Assembly: GCA_023053545.1 (NCBI GenBank)
Contig: JAKZAN010000004.1
Span: 4,092,001-4,156,000, forward strand
Direction: 5' to 3'
Origin: Lepidurus packardi
Lineage: Eukaryota; Arthropoda; Branchiopoda; Notostraca; Triopsidae
DNA: 64,000 nt
Shown here: positions 23,101 through 38,100 of the stretch, in pieces
Numbering within the stretch: the first letter of the stretch is position 1
How the letters are laid out: each line of letters starts with the position of its first letter
Translations under genes and position numbers: made by a program
The notes under the pieces: model-generated
What the model saw: only the letters and a program-made list of their open reading frames with translations
The model's database searches: none
What the model was told of the DNA's origin: nothing

Positions 23101-26100
23101 ATTCTTTTGTGGTGATGGATGAGACATGGTTTCGGGAAGACGGGCCAAATCGACAGCTGCGGCGGTTCTATTTTATAACAATCAAGATAACGTTGAGAGA
23201 CAACTTTCCCCAAACATGCAAAGCTTCTCTTCTTTTCAACTTTTCCCTTCCATTTCTTCTCTTTCCTTTTTTTTTTGCTTAGCCGTCTGCAAATGGCTCT
23301 AAAAAATAAGACAGTAACGAGATTTTTACTTGAGTGCGTCAAGAACATATTGATCGCGTTCGCCGGGACAAAACGGAGCTGGAGGTTCCAAAGCTTTGCG
23401 GAACCTATTGGCGTAAGTGCTGTGCAGATGCTCGCCTCCCATGAGCAACTCCAATTGTTTCCAATATGCCCTACGACAAACAAAAGGGCTAGCTTCCTTA
23501 ATTTTCGAGTTCATTGTTGACTTACTTGTCTCCGTCTTGCTGTTTCAGCAGTACATAAAAGCGATTCTTGCAAAGCCAACGCAAATGCTGGCCCAGCCAA
23601 TGAAGAACGCGCTCTAAGTTGCTTTTCGTCACCTTTTCGCGCAAGATCTGCGCGAAAGTCACTCGCTGGTACAGAGATGCCCAGTATTCCTGCAGATCTT
23701 CGTCCCGGATCGGACACTGTGTGGAACAAAGCGCAACAGCTATGCACTCGTCCCATGCGTTCAAAAACTGCGCCAAATGCGCAAATACATGGTGCGGTAA
23801 TGCTTCTACGGCCAAAGTACCTGAGTAACAAATTAAAATACATAATATTAAACTTTCCTACAGTAACCCATCTTCACAACAATGAGGCAAGATACGGAAG
23901 AATGGCACTAGAAATGTTTGGAATAAAGCTAGGAAAAAATATAAGGTTTCAACTCCGCCAACTTTGACAGAAATACATAGAATACCACAGCTTTCCTACT
24001 TTTCAGACTCGGCGAAATTGGATGCACAGTAGGACAGTGAAAGCAGTAAGAGATCTAAAAATGGAGGAAAAATTCCCTTTCCGTCATATTTCTTCGTACG
24101 TATGCCTTAATCACCGCATTTTTTGCTGTATCGCTTGATCTCTACTCTCGCATACTAAATATCCTTTGGAGTCGGGCGTTTAAGCACAATACAAGTAAGA
24201 AAGAAATTAAAAAAGACACTGTTAACGGTATCGAAAATGGAACCTTAAATGACAACGAAAAAAACAAAGACTAAGAACGAAGTATTGAAAAGCGTCTTAC
24301 GGTTTAACAAAAAAAAAAAAAAAGCGAAATAAAAGCGAAAGTTATGTCGCACACTGCTGACCATAAAGCCGTCCAGCAGTAGGACCAAAAAGACCCCGGA
24401 AATAGAACAAAAAAAGGACACAGTAGTTTGCCTGAGCCAATCTCGCAAGTTTCTTAAGCGCCTTAAATATGAAAAATAATGAAAGTAAACTTCCGAAACA
24501 AGAAAATCCAAAGAAAAAGCTTTCAACAATGAATGTAGCACGAAAGTCGAATAAACCAAAGGGAAAACAATGAAAATACAATAGAAGCCGAGGCTTTTTC
24601 TCGTGCGGCGAAAAAAAAACTAACATGTTCGAACATTTACCATGATGAACGGCGCGACAATAGTCGTAGAGCAGCGGTTGGCCTTTTTTCATGACATGAC
24701 TCGCCCATTGTCGTTCTTCCCTTAATTGGAAAGCTGTGTAATAGAGCCATAAAACTAGTCGGTTACAATGGGTATCGGCATCTGCACTACTGCTGTCGTT
24801 GTGGCAAGAGCTCCTCCTCGATGAGCTCTCAGTTTGGACCGCATATATGTCCGGGAACCAGCGCAGGTCCCAAGGCCACTGTCTTTGCAGTGTCGGGAAT
24901 TCGTTCGCTTGCAATCTCTGCAAAGCTTCTTGCAGTTTGGCGCCCAAGGGTGCTATCCAATTCCATTGGTGTTGTTCCTGCTCTGTTTGACTGCTGTGGG
25001 TGCTACTATCATGAAGAGAACGCAGCCATTTCGTACGCAAAGGCACGTCCTCGAAGCTACTTTCTAAGTATAACCGTATTACGGCGTGGAACACCTTTTC
25101 CGGTAGGTCTGACGGAATTTCGGATTCAGACATCAAAGGATGCAACATTTCCTTGCGCAGTAACGATTCCACTAGGCAGGCAGATTGCATTACCGTAGCG
25201 AGCTGCGTTGAATGGAAGACATTCTTCGTCTGAAGAGCGCAAGATGGATGCGACTGAGCTATGATCGTCCCGATTTGGGGCAAAGACTGTTGCCATTCTT
25301 GAACTTGTTGACTAAGTAGCGTTTGCAAGGAAGCTTTGCTGGCCGCGTGACGACACGCCTTCACGTACACTTCCTGGCACGCATGGTATAAGGACAAGAC
25401 CGAATTTCCGTAGCGGGACAAGTACTGGACACAAGTACTGGCAGCGCTAAATACGGCATCAAAGGTGGGTCGAGCCGAGCCTAAAACACAAAAGAATACG
25501 AGTAAAAACAACTGCTCTTTCAAACAATAAAAAGAATTATAAAAATGATTCCAACGACAGTTTTTTGGGGGGTCTTTTGTAAATAAAGTTTCATGGGGCT
25601 ATCGAGTAATCAAGAAAACTTGCGTGTCATTATTCAACCCAAAATCAGCACCAAAGTATAATAGGTCCTAAAATTTCTCCAATATGCCACAAGAAAGTTG
25701 GATCTAGTTTAGGAGAACTTCTAGATTTTGACATAAAGTTTAGACACCGACCGTCTGGAATATACAGGAGGAATAATTATTCATTCAGCTTGACAGTATA
25801 ATGGTTCTCTAGACAATTATAAAGGTCTCGAAGAAGGCAGGCCAGTAGAGTGAACGTCTTAAAGTAAAAAATTATAAAGTCCATATAGCAAACTTACTAA
25901 TACGCCGTAGTCAAGAATAAACTGGAGTATACATATTGTTTCTCAGCAAAGCAAAGCATTTCCTTTACGCACTCTTTAAAAGTTTGCCAAAAATTCAAGC
26001 TACGCTTACAACTTCCTAATTACGATGCACACGTAAAAATCGTCAGAAGACACGGGCCCTTTGTCTTGCTTTTACCTTTAATAGGCTTACTTTTTATTGT

Positions 26101-29100
26101 ACATGATGCACATAAAATGGGGAAAATGGGCTTGTTTGTTCTAGCCATTACAAGCTTGCCGCTGTCTATCTCTCTTCCTGTAAACAACCCCCTAATTGGC
26201 CAGTTCATTTTTTGGTCCAGGCCCCGACCTCATTCATACGTCAGTAGAAAGCTGGGAAAAGAGAGAAAACCCGCCAACTGCTTCAACCATATCATTCCCT
26301 TTGAAATCTCAAGACAATTCGACAATACTAAAAGCGAAATCTCTGGCAAGTTATCGGCACTTCTGAAAGATTTCTCGCAGATAAAAAGGAAATGAAAAAA
26401 TATCTCTTTCCCTCTCTCTCCACCCAAAGATTACCTGCTGTGGCGTGAAGAGAAGCACGATGGAACGCAAGTAAAGCGTCTTGTAAGGCAAAATCCGAAA
26501 AGCCCACACTGCTAAACAAAGTACGGTAATCAAGCGTGTTATAATCCGCTTGTGGAGACCCATCTTCGGGCCCCGGCAAGTACATTTCCACCCCGCGATT
26601 CCGCATGGCCCTGTTGATAATTTACAGCATAAATCACATCTTCTAGAGCAGATACTGCTTCCTACACAAATAAAAAGAAGCAAGCATGTGGGAAAAAGAA
26701 AAAACCTGGAAATTTCTCCATGACGTGGATCCATAGCTAGAAAAAGACGGAAATTGGGATGGGGTTTGATAGTCGGTATGCGGTTATCTTGAGCGGCCAC
26801 ACCCCTTTCGCTCATCACCAATACGCCGTTCGGCTCCAGTAGCGCGTTAAGACGATCCAAAACAGAGGGACTGCAGAAATTGACGTTGTCGATCAGCAGC
26901 CAATGCCCTTGCCGCAGACACTGATACATGAAAACAGGTGTTTTTAATAAGAATAGCGTAATATCAAAACCTTTCCTTTTAATTGATTTAAAGTTTCGCA
27001 ACACTTGAAAAGACTTACGAATAGCTAATGAATCAAAGGATTAATTTAGAGCGGAACTTCAAGTGTGAGAAACTGGATTGCAGGTCAAATAAAGAGGGAA
27101 GGAAATTACTTGGACCAGGACCGAGTCGACCCACTCAAATCGTCCGCCACCATTCACAGCTCCTTGCTGCTCCACCAAGTTCAACAAAGCGTCCAATTCA
27201 AGTCGGAGCTCTCTGGTCGATTCGCCACCATTCACGACAGTCAATAACTGACGCAACATTTGGCAAACGGCCACAAAATACTCCAACTCTTCTTTAATAT
27301 TCCTGGCTTCAACTGTTCCAAGAGAAAAAAAATATTAAGAGAAAAGTTTCGCACTAAAAATAGATAATCGCTTTCCCCATTTTTGTCATTCTTTCCTCCT
27401 TACTTTTCTGGGTACGGGCCACGTAAGCATTCCAGGCATCTAATATTTTGCTGAGCCAGTCAACAGAAACAGCTTCACCCTGGGTTAGACTCCTGCGGAG
27501 ACTGGCATTCACCAAGTTATGAGTTCTTCGGCCAATATCTTCCAAACGGCGATTCAGGTCGGCCTGACATGAGAAAAAAATAGAGACCACGTATGATTAA
27601 AAGTGTCAGGCCAGACGCACAACTACAACATTCTTCTGCTAGAAATGTTTTTGTTTTCTGCATAACGTAATAAATAACATAAATAAAACTATGACTAGAG
27701 CAAAAAGATTCGTGGTTCTTATATGGAGTTAAAAAAAAGGCCCGTGGCACGTATCTTTTCGTTCATCGGAGAAGCGGTGGGTGTGGTCAGGACCAATAGG
27801 GTGTATAAAACCCGCTTTTTACGAGCTCTGAAACAAAATGAAACGTCCAGAGCATAGAAATTTGGTCTCGTTTAATCGTAGTGCAGCTTGTAATCTTTTT
27901 TCGGTTCACTCACCCCCTACCAAGAAGAAAGTCGTGTCCCAAAGGAAGATGCCAGAAAAATAAACCCAATTACCCTACGAAAACGCAGTATAAACAGTTT
28001 CCCTTCCGACCTGAAGGATATTCTCGAAAGAATCATACTTCACTAACCCCAAATCGAGGCACGTGACCATAATGAAAAAACTGATATGGTACTGGACTAG
28101 TTCTTTATACATGAAAGAGATTACGAGTGATTCAACCTTAAGAAAATATGCAGAACATCCATTGTGATGCACAATTTTGGTACACAAAATGCAATATTTG
28201 AAACAATTTGCAAGTAACTTCTCAAATTGCCAAGACCGTTTTCAGGGCAATTAACTAATAAAAAAAGAAGCTAAGGAACTTCCACCGTGAAATCCTTAGG
28301 CATTCGATTATTTTTCAATAACTTCCTTCCTTCTCCTCCTCACACCAGTTTTCGTTTCGAAATACAAGTTAGAAATTGAAAATACAAAATACACTTAAAA
28401 ACTTTTCCATGCTTAACGTAGTAAACAAAGCTCCTAGGTAAGTACCATGAATACTGATAATCAGTGACTTCAGAAACAGAATCTACTTTCTTTCCGTTTC
28501 TTTCAGAAATAAGTCACTAAAAATTAGATATAATGACGAATTTTTTGTGTGGTGGTGGCTACTGCTCCTTAGTTTTCAAAATCTTTCACCAAAAATAATC
28601 CATATGTAATGCAACCATGTGAAAAGCCAGCTTCTCTATCAGAAAAAGCTGAATCTACGTCACAGTATATGCGCTACGAAGTATAAATTGTGTTCTATAC
28701 CACAAACCAGCCAACCACTAAAAAGAGGCGGGCACTCCAACGTTTGACTAAAAATAGCTAAACCCGTAGGATTTCCCACAGAGGCCAACAATCACGACCC
28801 AAATCAGATTAGGCCTCATCAAGTTCTCAATCTTCAACCCTCTTTAGAAAAGATGCGACTACACCGGATTTTCAACGTGTTCAGAATCCCTGAGCATGCT
28901 TTCCACAACACCCTATATCAATAAATTATTTCGCTGGGCACATCCCATATTTGGCTCCAAGTTCTTCCTGTCTCGCTAAGCCAAGAAGATATAAATGACA
29001 AGGAAAAAACAGTCACCGAAATACGCCTTCTCACTTCTTGGTCATAGGCGGGAAAGGCTTTGGGTATAACATTGGGAGATCTGAAAGATTGTCCTTTACG

Positions 29101-32100
29101 CCAAAAAGCTTGTGATTGAGCACTTCCGACCTCTTGGACTAAGCTTTAGCTTCAACAAAAGGAACATCGAAAGGAGAAAGGTAGAAAAAAAAATTTCCAT
29201 GTATGGCGTCGCGATTACTCCCCGATTCCCCTTTACGAATCTGAGAATTCTGTTTTTTCATAATTGCTTCTGGAACGCATAACATTTACCAGACCAACGG
29301 CATGTTTAGCTAAAAGCCTACGCCGGAATCCCACAATCGATGGTATAAGCTCTCTGGGAAAAGATGAGAGAGAGACAAAAATTTACGTTTACGTATCCTG
29401 GCCGGCAAACATCAATAAAGTACCCCTTACTGCGACAATAGCTCTTCTGCCCCATGCCATAACGGATCATTAAACGCCAAGTCTCATACATATACTGTAG
29501 GGGGAGGAATGTGGAACCTCTTTAATAAGCTTCTATTGAACTTGATAAAAAAAATCGGAGAAAAAATTCATAAAATTTCTCGTTTAAAAAAAAAAAAAAA
29601 ATTAGCAAAAAAGTACACTTTTGGTTCTCTGCAGCGGCGGAGGGAAAGAAAAGCCAAAACCCCTTTCTCACTTCATATCATCACAGGACAGAATCCCTTT
29701 TTCCTTTCATGCCACCGAGTTTTTTCCTATCTTTTCGCTTTTTTGAACACAATCCATCAATGCCCTGGCTATTTCACCATAAGCCACATAAGGCATTTCT
29801 CTCCCTCTCCCTACAAAGCAGGTATTAAGCCACGCCTTGGGACTGAAAGTTCTCCCAAGCTCATTTGTTTATCTTTTTGTTTCTTGAGCAAGGAAGCCAA
29901 TTTTGTTGTTTCGTTGGCCCAAGGCAAGAAAAGATCATATTTTCCGAAAATCCTTATCAGCAAATTATTGTTCAGAAGCGGTAATCCATATGGCAGAAGA
30001 AAAGAAAAAGCTCGGGTGCAACAATGCCAAGGCATCTAAGACAGAAGAGAATGCAGAAATTGCTCCGGGAAGCTGGAGTCTGCGCGCTAAGCCAGCCTAC
30101 TTTTGCGGTGTCAAAAAGAAGCGAGTCTTGGTGAGCAAGAGCAGCAGCCTGGGACTATTAGCACAACTGAGGGAGTGAGAGGATTTTAGTTAGTCTTCTT
30201 GGCTAGACCAGAAGTGCCTCGCTGACCGAAGGAAGAGTAACAACACACCCACATCACCAAACTTGCGTGGGCCAAGTAACACCGCACGCCATGAGTTTAC
30301 GCCGGTTTCGCGTACACCAGTGTTACCGCTTTCGACAATCACCACTACCAGACAACCTAACGGATTAAAATCACCTTACTTTTCTACAATAATAATTAAA
30401 AAACGTACAGTAAAAAAAAAGTGCACCCAATACCTTGCGGATACCATAAAAAGCGTGACTTTTCGAATAACACTTTCTGCCAACGTCCCCCACATTCAAT
30501 TTCTGTTGTGAAACAATACGGTAATTCAATTCCCAGTTATAAAGGTGTGGGGATCAGACAGCGGAGTTTTAATTAAGAAAAGAAGGGAAATTTCTGAATG
30601 ACTTAATTGCAACTCGTGTTAAATAAAGAAAAACATATAGCTTGGAAATAAGAGCAAAGCTTTCAACATAGACGCGGCAAAACGGAACCCAAAAGCGTTG
30701 AAAGTTGAGAAAAATCTCATAAAGAATTGCTACCCGTTTGAGCCGCGATCATGACTTCAAAAGCTTTACGCAAGAAACACTCCCGCTTTCTGGTGTCTAA
30801 GCAGGTCCGGTTATATCCCTGACTGGTCCGTCCATTACCAGATCTTCAATTTTCAAAGAATCGTGAAAGAGGGAAAATGAAAAGAGCCTAGCAGTTTAAT
30901 ACTCTTCAATCCTTAAGTCCTTTTTACCTTTTTTCAGTTTTGACCTTTATTCTCTTCAATATTTGACCCTTATACTTTTTACACTTACACTTTTCGACCC
31001 ATATAGTTATATTTTTCACACTTGTATTCCTAGACATTTTTTGAAGTTATCCAAGATACGATCCATCTGTAAGCTAGTTTTTAGGATAACTTATGACATC
31101 ACGTTTCGCTAAAATACTAGCGTCGCTATTTTGGAATTGACAGCATGCATAATAGTAACAGTTGGAAATTTCTGTCCCGACTTTGGATTAACTAGGAAGT
31201 CAATCAGGACTGTCCATGCCTGTTAATCCTTAGAATAGGGACTAAAGGAATAATTTGGGGAACTGTGTCTCATTTGGGAAACTTGGTGGCTTCCAGAGCT
31301 TGAGAGATACAAGCTTAACGCCCAAAATACACAAAACTATGTATCAAGGTAAACGAAAGCTAGCTAACGAGCTCTTCCGAGATAAAGTTTGCTGGCGTTT
31401 TTTTTTCTGATCTCGTCTGTAATTAGACAAACGCTTGTTTCTGACAAGTTTCGAACTTTGTTCCTCTTCCTTTCCCCATTTATGAAAAAAATAAAAGTAC
31501 ATCGGTTGATGTTCATGTTCGTTCGCTCTGCATCTCACAAGCATCTCGCGCCTTGTAGATAAAACGCATCGAACAACTATGCTTGCACACAAGTTCCTTT
31601 CTCCTTTTTTTGCCTATTTGGGGGGAGGTAATTTTCCGAACTCTCCTTCCACTATCGTAAACTAACTTAAATAAGCCTTTCCCGACGAGTGCCAAGGGAG
31701 CTGAGCGTGAAAACTACACAGCTTTTCGAGTTCCGATACGGAACACTATAGTAGGCGAAGCGGAGACCAAATTCGCTTTTACCGGAATAAAAAAAGGAAA
31801 CAAAAAGGACGTAAGACACTAACCCCAGAGCATCCGAACAGTTGGCTGAGGAAAACCTAGGTTTCTAGCAAACTATAAGTATTAATCAAGTCAATAGGAT
31901 GACTCGGGAAGCAAAAGAAACGCAATATGCTTCCCTAGAACACGCCCCATGTCCCATATAGAAGACAAAAGGGGTCCCCAAAAAAGTTACAGAAAATGGG
32001 GAATAGAGCTCCCTGACATGAGCTAGGCAATTAGTGTTAACGTGAAGCCTAGACCGTACATGTATACTTTCAAGAATACCAACGCAAGCAAAAACGTGGG

Positions 32101-35100
32101 TCAAAATGTTCGAAACTCTGGCCCCTTGTGCTTGACTGGGTTGCGAAGTCCGTCTCTGCTATCAAACTCGCGAACAAAAACGTTCGCATGACGCCTATGC
32201 TATAAGAAAACCTTAGCTTTTACCTTTACAAATGCCTTTTTGCTTCAGAAACGTTCGCTTCTTCTCAGCTTTGAAAACTCCCTCCAAGGAATCTTCCAGA
32301 AACTTATACAACGCCATAATAGCTGAAAACGTTCGACTTCCAACTACCGAAAACTCTTGCTAAAAATAACTCAATAAAATCGAGAGGATTTATTGACAAT
32401 ACGTAGGAAACTTTTACCGTGCACTAAATCAATATGTCTCTATGTGTGTATATGCTCTCCACATATCAACATTTCAAAGGTCCTACTGACATAAACAGGG
32501 TGGATGTATTTGTTTTAGGCGTCAAATGTCGCTGAGATGCTCGCTTTTAGCGTCAATTATCGGTTCTTTTGATGCGTTTTTCAATAATGACAATCTTTTT
32601 ATCTTGGACGACGATTGGGCGTGGCTTACGTCCTACAAGCATGTGCATGTGGGCATAAAATTGCGTTTTATGCGACAATGAAATGAACGCTTTGCTTTGG
32701 CACTTGTTTGAAGCTAATTTTACGAGCTCATTTGTATGATCCAGGTTCCGTAGACTCGGGCAACTGCTTTGATAGATGAATCACAAGACAAAGAAGCCCT
32801 GAACTAGGAAATGTCGTAAAACCTAGACCTCCATAGATCGCACTGAAAAGCGACACAGTCGACGCCCACTAACTTGCATACAAATCTCCTGATAATGACG
32901 TCTTCGAAACTCTCCTTCCGAAACACTCATACAAGGCCTTGCCGTCCCTTTATACTAAGACTATATCTCGCGCCCAAAGTTTCGCCCTGATCCTTCCTTG
33001 TCCCTTTTTCTTCTCGAATATACAGAGCATACTAGTTATGAACAACCCCCACACCTACGGGAAGTCTCATACGTCAAGCCTTAATCCAATACGCATACAT
33101 CACGTGTTAGTATTCCATTTTCAGCTCGCATTTTGGGAAGTGTTTGCTGACGGGTAAAATGCCGTTTAGTTATAAACAAATATGCGACAACGGCGAAGAA
33201 AAATATGTGAAAAAATATAATAAAAAACTCCCCGAACCTAAAAATCTACCTCAGTTTCCTTTCCGGGAAAAAGCTTTATAGACCTTTTTTTTATCTCACG
33301 TGCACTTTGATAAACTTATTTCAATTACCTAAAAGACATGAAATAAGGAAATTCTTGCTGACAAAGTTACAGAAAAAGCATACGGTGCACGTTAAGAACT
33401 TTGGTTCTTGTTTGCTCGTGTTTCTTATCGGAATAACTTTATATTCCTTCTTTTTTTTCTTTTCTTAAGAGGCGAATGGGTGTGATGATGATTGGAGCCA
33501 ACTTGCGTTTTGGGTCCGGCGCGACTTCCAACGGAACTGCCGCTAATGGCACGCGAGTTTTCACATGTCACCCTGGCGGTGCTTCGGAAGCCGGATTACT
33601 CTTAGCACTCGCCTCTCTTGGCATTGTGGCTAACTTGACTTTAATCCTTTTTATCACGGGGCGGGTTACACTCAGAAGGTATTACTACCTTTAACCCCTT
33701 TCCGATATATACTTTTCTTATTTACGTGGACTTGATTTTTCCGTTCACACGTTCGTGTGTTCTTACATGACTCCACCAGAATTCGAAAAGTAACAAGACA
33801 AATGCGAACACGAACTATAAAGAGCTATGGAAAGCACGGTTTCATGACTTCCCAGCGACATGATCTTTTTTCTTTAACCAAACTTGTTTACTTTCGCTAA
33901 AAGATTACAGACCCGCCAGCGTGATGCATGAGCTCCACACTCTAAAACTTTTATTTTTTCCTATTTTTTTTTTCTTCCGGCAACATACTTTCTTTTTTTT
34001 TTTACTTAGCGCATTCAAGGGGAGGAGCTACTTGGAAAAGAAATATTTCTGTCGCACTTGGCTGATACTTTTTGAGACTCCAAACGGGGTGTTTTTGTTA
34101 AAAGGGCGGGGCTTAGTTTGCAGCAGTAAATTCAAATGCGGATAGAGCCTCCACAGATCGTTACACTTGCCACTGGTCGACAGTTCCTAGCAAGTTAAAA
34201 GAGAAATAACTCGGGAACATTCTCGTTTGCTTAGATGGTCCCAAGGCCTAGTGCTCCACCAAGCCGCGGTGGACTGCGCTCGAGCCGCGTTACTCATTCC
34301 GTTGGGTCTGAGTATTTTGCATTGTCAGCCTTTTCATAAGTGCTCGCTATTGGAAACCGCCTTTCTACTCCTGGTCAGCGTCTCTTCAGTCAACATGCTT
34401 ACCACAGTGCTCAACGATACGCCCATGCTGCCCGAGGATGACGCCAGGGATTTTATCAGCATTTCGGATGCTGCTGACGATTTGAAAGTAAGACCCCCCT
34501 TACAAAAAATTTTTAATGTTTTGAGAGCAGAATTTCCCCCCCATAATATGAAGTGATTCTTAAATATATATATTTTTTTCCCTTTTTTCATTTGTGGGGT
34601 TTTGAAAACAGCCTCTACATGCTTCACCGACGCCTTCACTGATGGACGCTCCACAATGTGTGCTTTTCGGCATCTTTATGATTTGGTTCTCATCCATTAC
34701 CATCAACTTGGGTCCTACGTTCATTAGTGGCGCCTTGGCTGCCAACGTAGAAATCGCTCCTTTAGCTCCTGCCTGCCCCTTAGTACAGGGCCCTTATCGT
34801 CATTACATTGTTAATCTTTTATGGGTCGTCGTCAATTTACTCTGTGTTTTTCTCACGCTCTTCCATCTATACAAGCTCCACAAAGACCTCACCAAACCCC
34901 ACGTCCAAGCCGTTCGAGTCGCCAGGTATTTTACCTTGACTTCTTTTATTTTTTCCCCCTTTTTTTCCTAACCCCAGCTGTGGATTCACAGCTCTAGATG
35001 AAAATAAAAGTGTCGACTCGTACAACCAACCCTCGAATCTGGGGAGTTACAAGAGTGGGCGGGGCTAAACGGCGACCCGCATCCCGTACCCTGTTTTGGT

Positions 35101-38100
35101 CTCAAAGGCTTATAACCAAGAGTACTAACTTACACCGTTACAAGGCTAATATTCTAAATCCTTTTTATACATAGTCAATGTCATAAACTTTAATGTGTCT
35201 GATGCCATTTGACTAGCTTGGTCATTAAGCTTCAATATTGATCAAAATTGGCTGGAACCTAACACGAGCGAGAAAAACTGGGAATATTGCACGGTAAGCC
35301 ACCGGATGCGCAGCGGTTATTGAAAGCAATGCTATTGCTTTCCGGGAATGAATCTCAACATTTCTGGGCTAGAACGAAATTTTTTTTTTTTCTGAAAGAA
35401 AGTAAAATAAGAAGTGTTTGTTCCGTCTTTCTACCGTAGTTTCTGAAGACTCATAACTAATCGGAAAAACAGGTTACGGGGTCAGTATGGTCACATTTTG
35501 GCTCTGCTCGCAATACGGGTATCGAAAATCAATAATCAGCTACGCGCCAAAATTTTGCGCGATCGATCGCTGACTCGAGCACTAAATGCTTGGATCAACC
35601 TGAAATAATTTGCTATTTTTGGGTTCCGGATCAACTGGGTCTAGTTTGCTGACGACAATGATCAGCGTCTCCAATTCCACCAACGATGAGGAACGTCAAG
35701 CCGAGAACGGGCAAATCCACAACATCATTCAGCGAATGGAGCAGGAAGGACTGCAGAGAGTCCGGATGTTTTCCATCATCTCGCTGGCGTATTTAGTGTT
35801 TTGGGGTCCCTTTTTCTTCGTGATTATCACCAGCACGGGCGGGATCGGTGCCGAGCGCCAAGGCTTGGCCAGCAGTGGACCGCGTGACCCAGTGTCTCAC
35901 GAAGTGACCTTGCACATCGCCTTTTTGCACGCGTTTGTCAATCCCGTACTCTTCCTGGCCATGCATCGCGGCTTACGCGAAGCCGCCTTGGACTTGCTGT
36001 GCTGCATGTGCTGGAGGAGTCCTTGGATCATGACCGCCCATTCAGTTCCACTACCCACTGATAAGAGACGACCTTTCGACCTTCACAGCCACCATGGTAT
36101 GGCCCAACTACGGCCACCGATTGGAGCACCGCCCCCGTTTCCCGCGAACGTGGCGTTCCCTATGATGCATCTCCCGAGTCCCAACACGTCGCCGTTGCCT
36201 CCCATTCCTTTGGCCGCCAGTGCCAACCGAGGAGGCCACATGTGAGTTTCGAGTATGCACAGAATTAGTCTCTATCTAGGCATAAAGATTGCTTCTTCTC
36301 CAACTCTTTTCCTATCCGCGCGTCTACTTCAGTTGCTCCCAAATTTTACCTAAATCTACTTTTCTGTATTTTTATCCTTTTGGGTAAGAGAAAAGCATAA
36401 TAAGAAGGCTTTTTTGTCAACTTTTCAGGAGAAAAATAAGCAAAATGAAAGCAATTTGGCAAGTTGTCGGCTTACAAGTAAAACTTTTGGCTTGTTTTCG
36501 TAGCCTAGGTGGGGCAGTGGGTGTTACCGACTAAATATGCCAAGAAAAAAAATCTGCATTTTGTTTTCCCAAGTGAATGCAATGAACTGACGCCAAAAGA
36601 ATTAGCATACGAGATTTATGCACAATTCAACAACCTTATAAATGCCATAATTTTTACGAAGTTAAATCGTTTCGAGTGGTAATTTTAGCTTCTATTTATA
36701 GTCTATGATTCGGTTTCTTAATTTGATTTCCCTTTTACGTATTGTCTGCCGTGATCGTAAAAAAAATCAAACAATTGAGCTACCCAGGACTTTCTCATTT
36801 TTCGCGCTTGCCAACCTTATTTTCACTAAAAGAAAGGGAAAAAAGAGAAACATGTTACAAGAAAAAACCATACAGCAAGTAAGCTAGGGAACTCGGGAAC
36901 TTGGATAAAAGAGAGCAATGGCGATGGATGGATCTGTTTTCCGGACGTCAGAGCTCTCTCATTTCACATTTTAAACCTTCCAAGGCTCTGACAGACTAAT
37001 CCATCCATCACTACTGTCAATACCGGAGAATTAGCTACAGATACCCATATCACGCTAATCGCTTGAAGAAAGCCTCCCTGTTGCTAATAACCACCCATCT
37101 ATACAACGTTCTGTTTCGCCCATACGCTTTAAACGCTCGAGACCGATTCAAAAAGCTCGGGGGCGGGGCTACGCTGGTGTTCTCGCGAGCAGCTTTAGCC
37201 CGTGATCAAATTAGCGGCAGTGCTATTACAACGCAAATGAGCTCAACATCACACAATCCTGGACGATCAATGGCGAGTCTCCCTCTGTCTCTTGCTCTTT
37301 TCCCAAAGATTGGGAACTGAGGAAAAGACGTCGCCGGCGTCGTCTAAAGAACCCAACTTTTGTCAACTGTCTCGTAGATCGTTTAGCTCAGAAATAACAG
37401 CTAATGTAATCCCTCCCGGACTATACTTTTTGCCTTACGTCCCTGACTCTCTTTCTAAAACTCTAGGGGGGAAAAAAACGAGAACAAGATGCGAAGAAAA
37501 AAATTGGGGTGGGTGATCTTCTGTTGCTTCATTTCGTTGTGTGCCTGAGCTTCAAATACCTTCATCTCGCTAACTCTTCTCAACTTGCTTTTTTTTTGCT
37601 TTTCTAGGGAAACACGAATTTGACATACGGAAGATTGAGTTGTCCCCTCCCGGAAACCCGTGTTATCTCCGAAAGATCAGGAGAAAGATGAAAAGACAGA
37701 AAAATCCAACTTGTTCCTGGACATCGATCTGACCCTTTTCGCGCTTTCGGCGTAAATAAGATAGCAGCGGGCGGAAAGCAAGGAAAACAAAAGTCTTCGC
37801 CACCTTTTCGTAATTGGACTGAGCCTCAGCTGTGGGGAGAAATATTCCCCAAGAGGACAAAAGAATACGACGAAGAGGAAGAGGAACAGAGAGCGAAAAA
37901 AAGAACTTTTCCCTTTTTTTACGACTCGAGATATTTCCCAAAATTCCCCTCAAAGACTCGGATAATCCACCGTTAACGCCTCGCTAAATGGATATCGGAA
38001 GTGAAAGAGAAACACACGCAACTCTACGTTTAAATAAAAAAGTAATAAGAAAAGATTGAGAGACAAGTTCCTTCCCTAAACTAGAGGGAAGAGGAAAAAA

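Noticed and set aside
26706-26920. Loss of ATPase function in midasin AAA6 (DN instead of DE in Walker B)
   Set aside because: As I recall, the same substitution is present in human midasin AAA6, so it is a family feature and not a local defect.
29509-30039. 176-codon plus-strand open frame in the large midasin intron
   Set aside because: It opens with Lys/Ile-rich low-complexity sequence from A-rich DNA, has no recognisable domain and no convincing splice partners.
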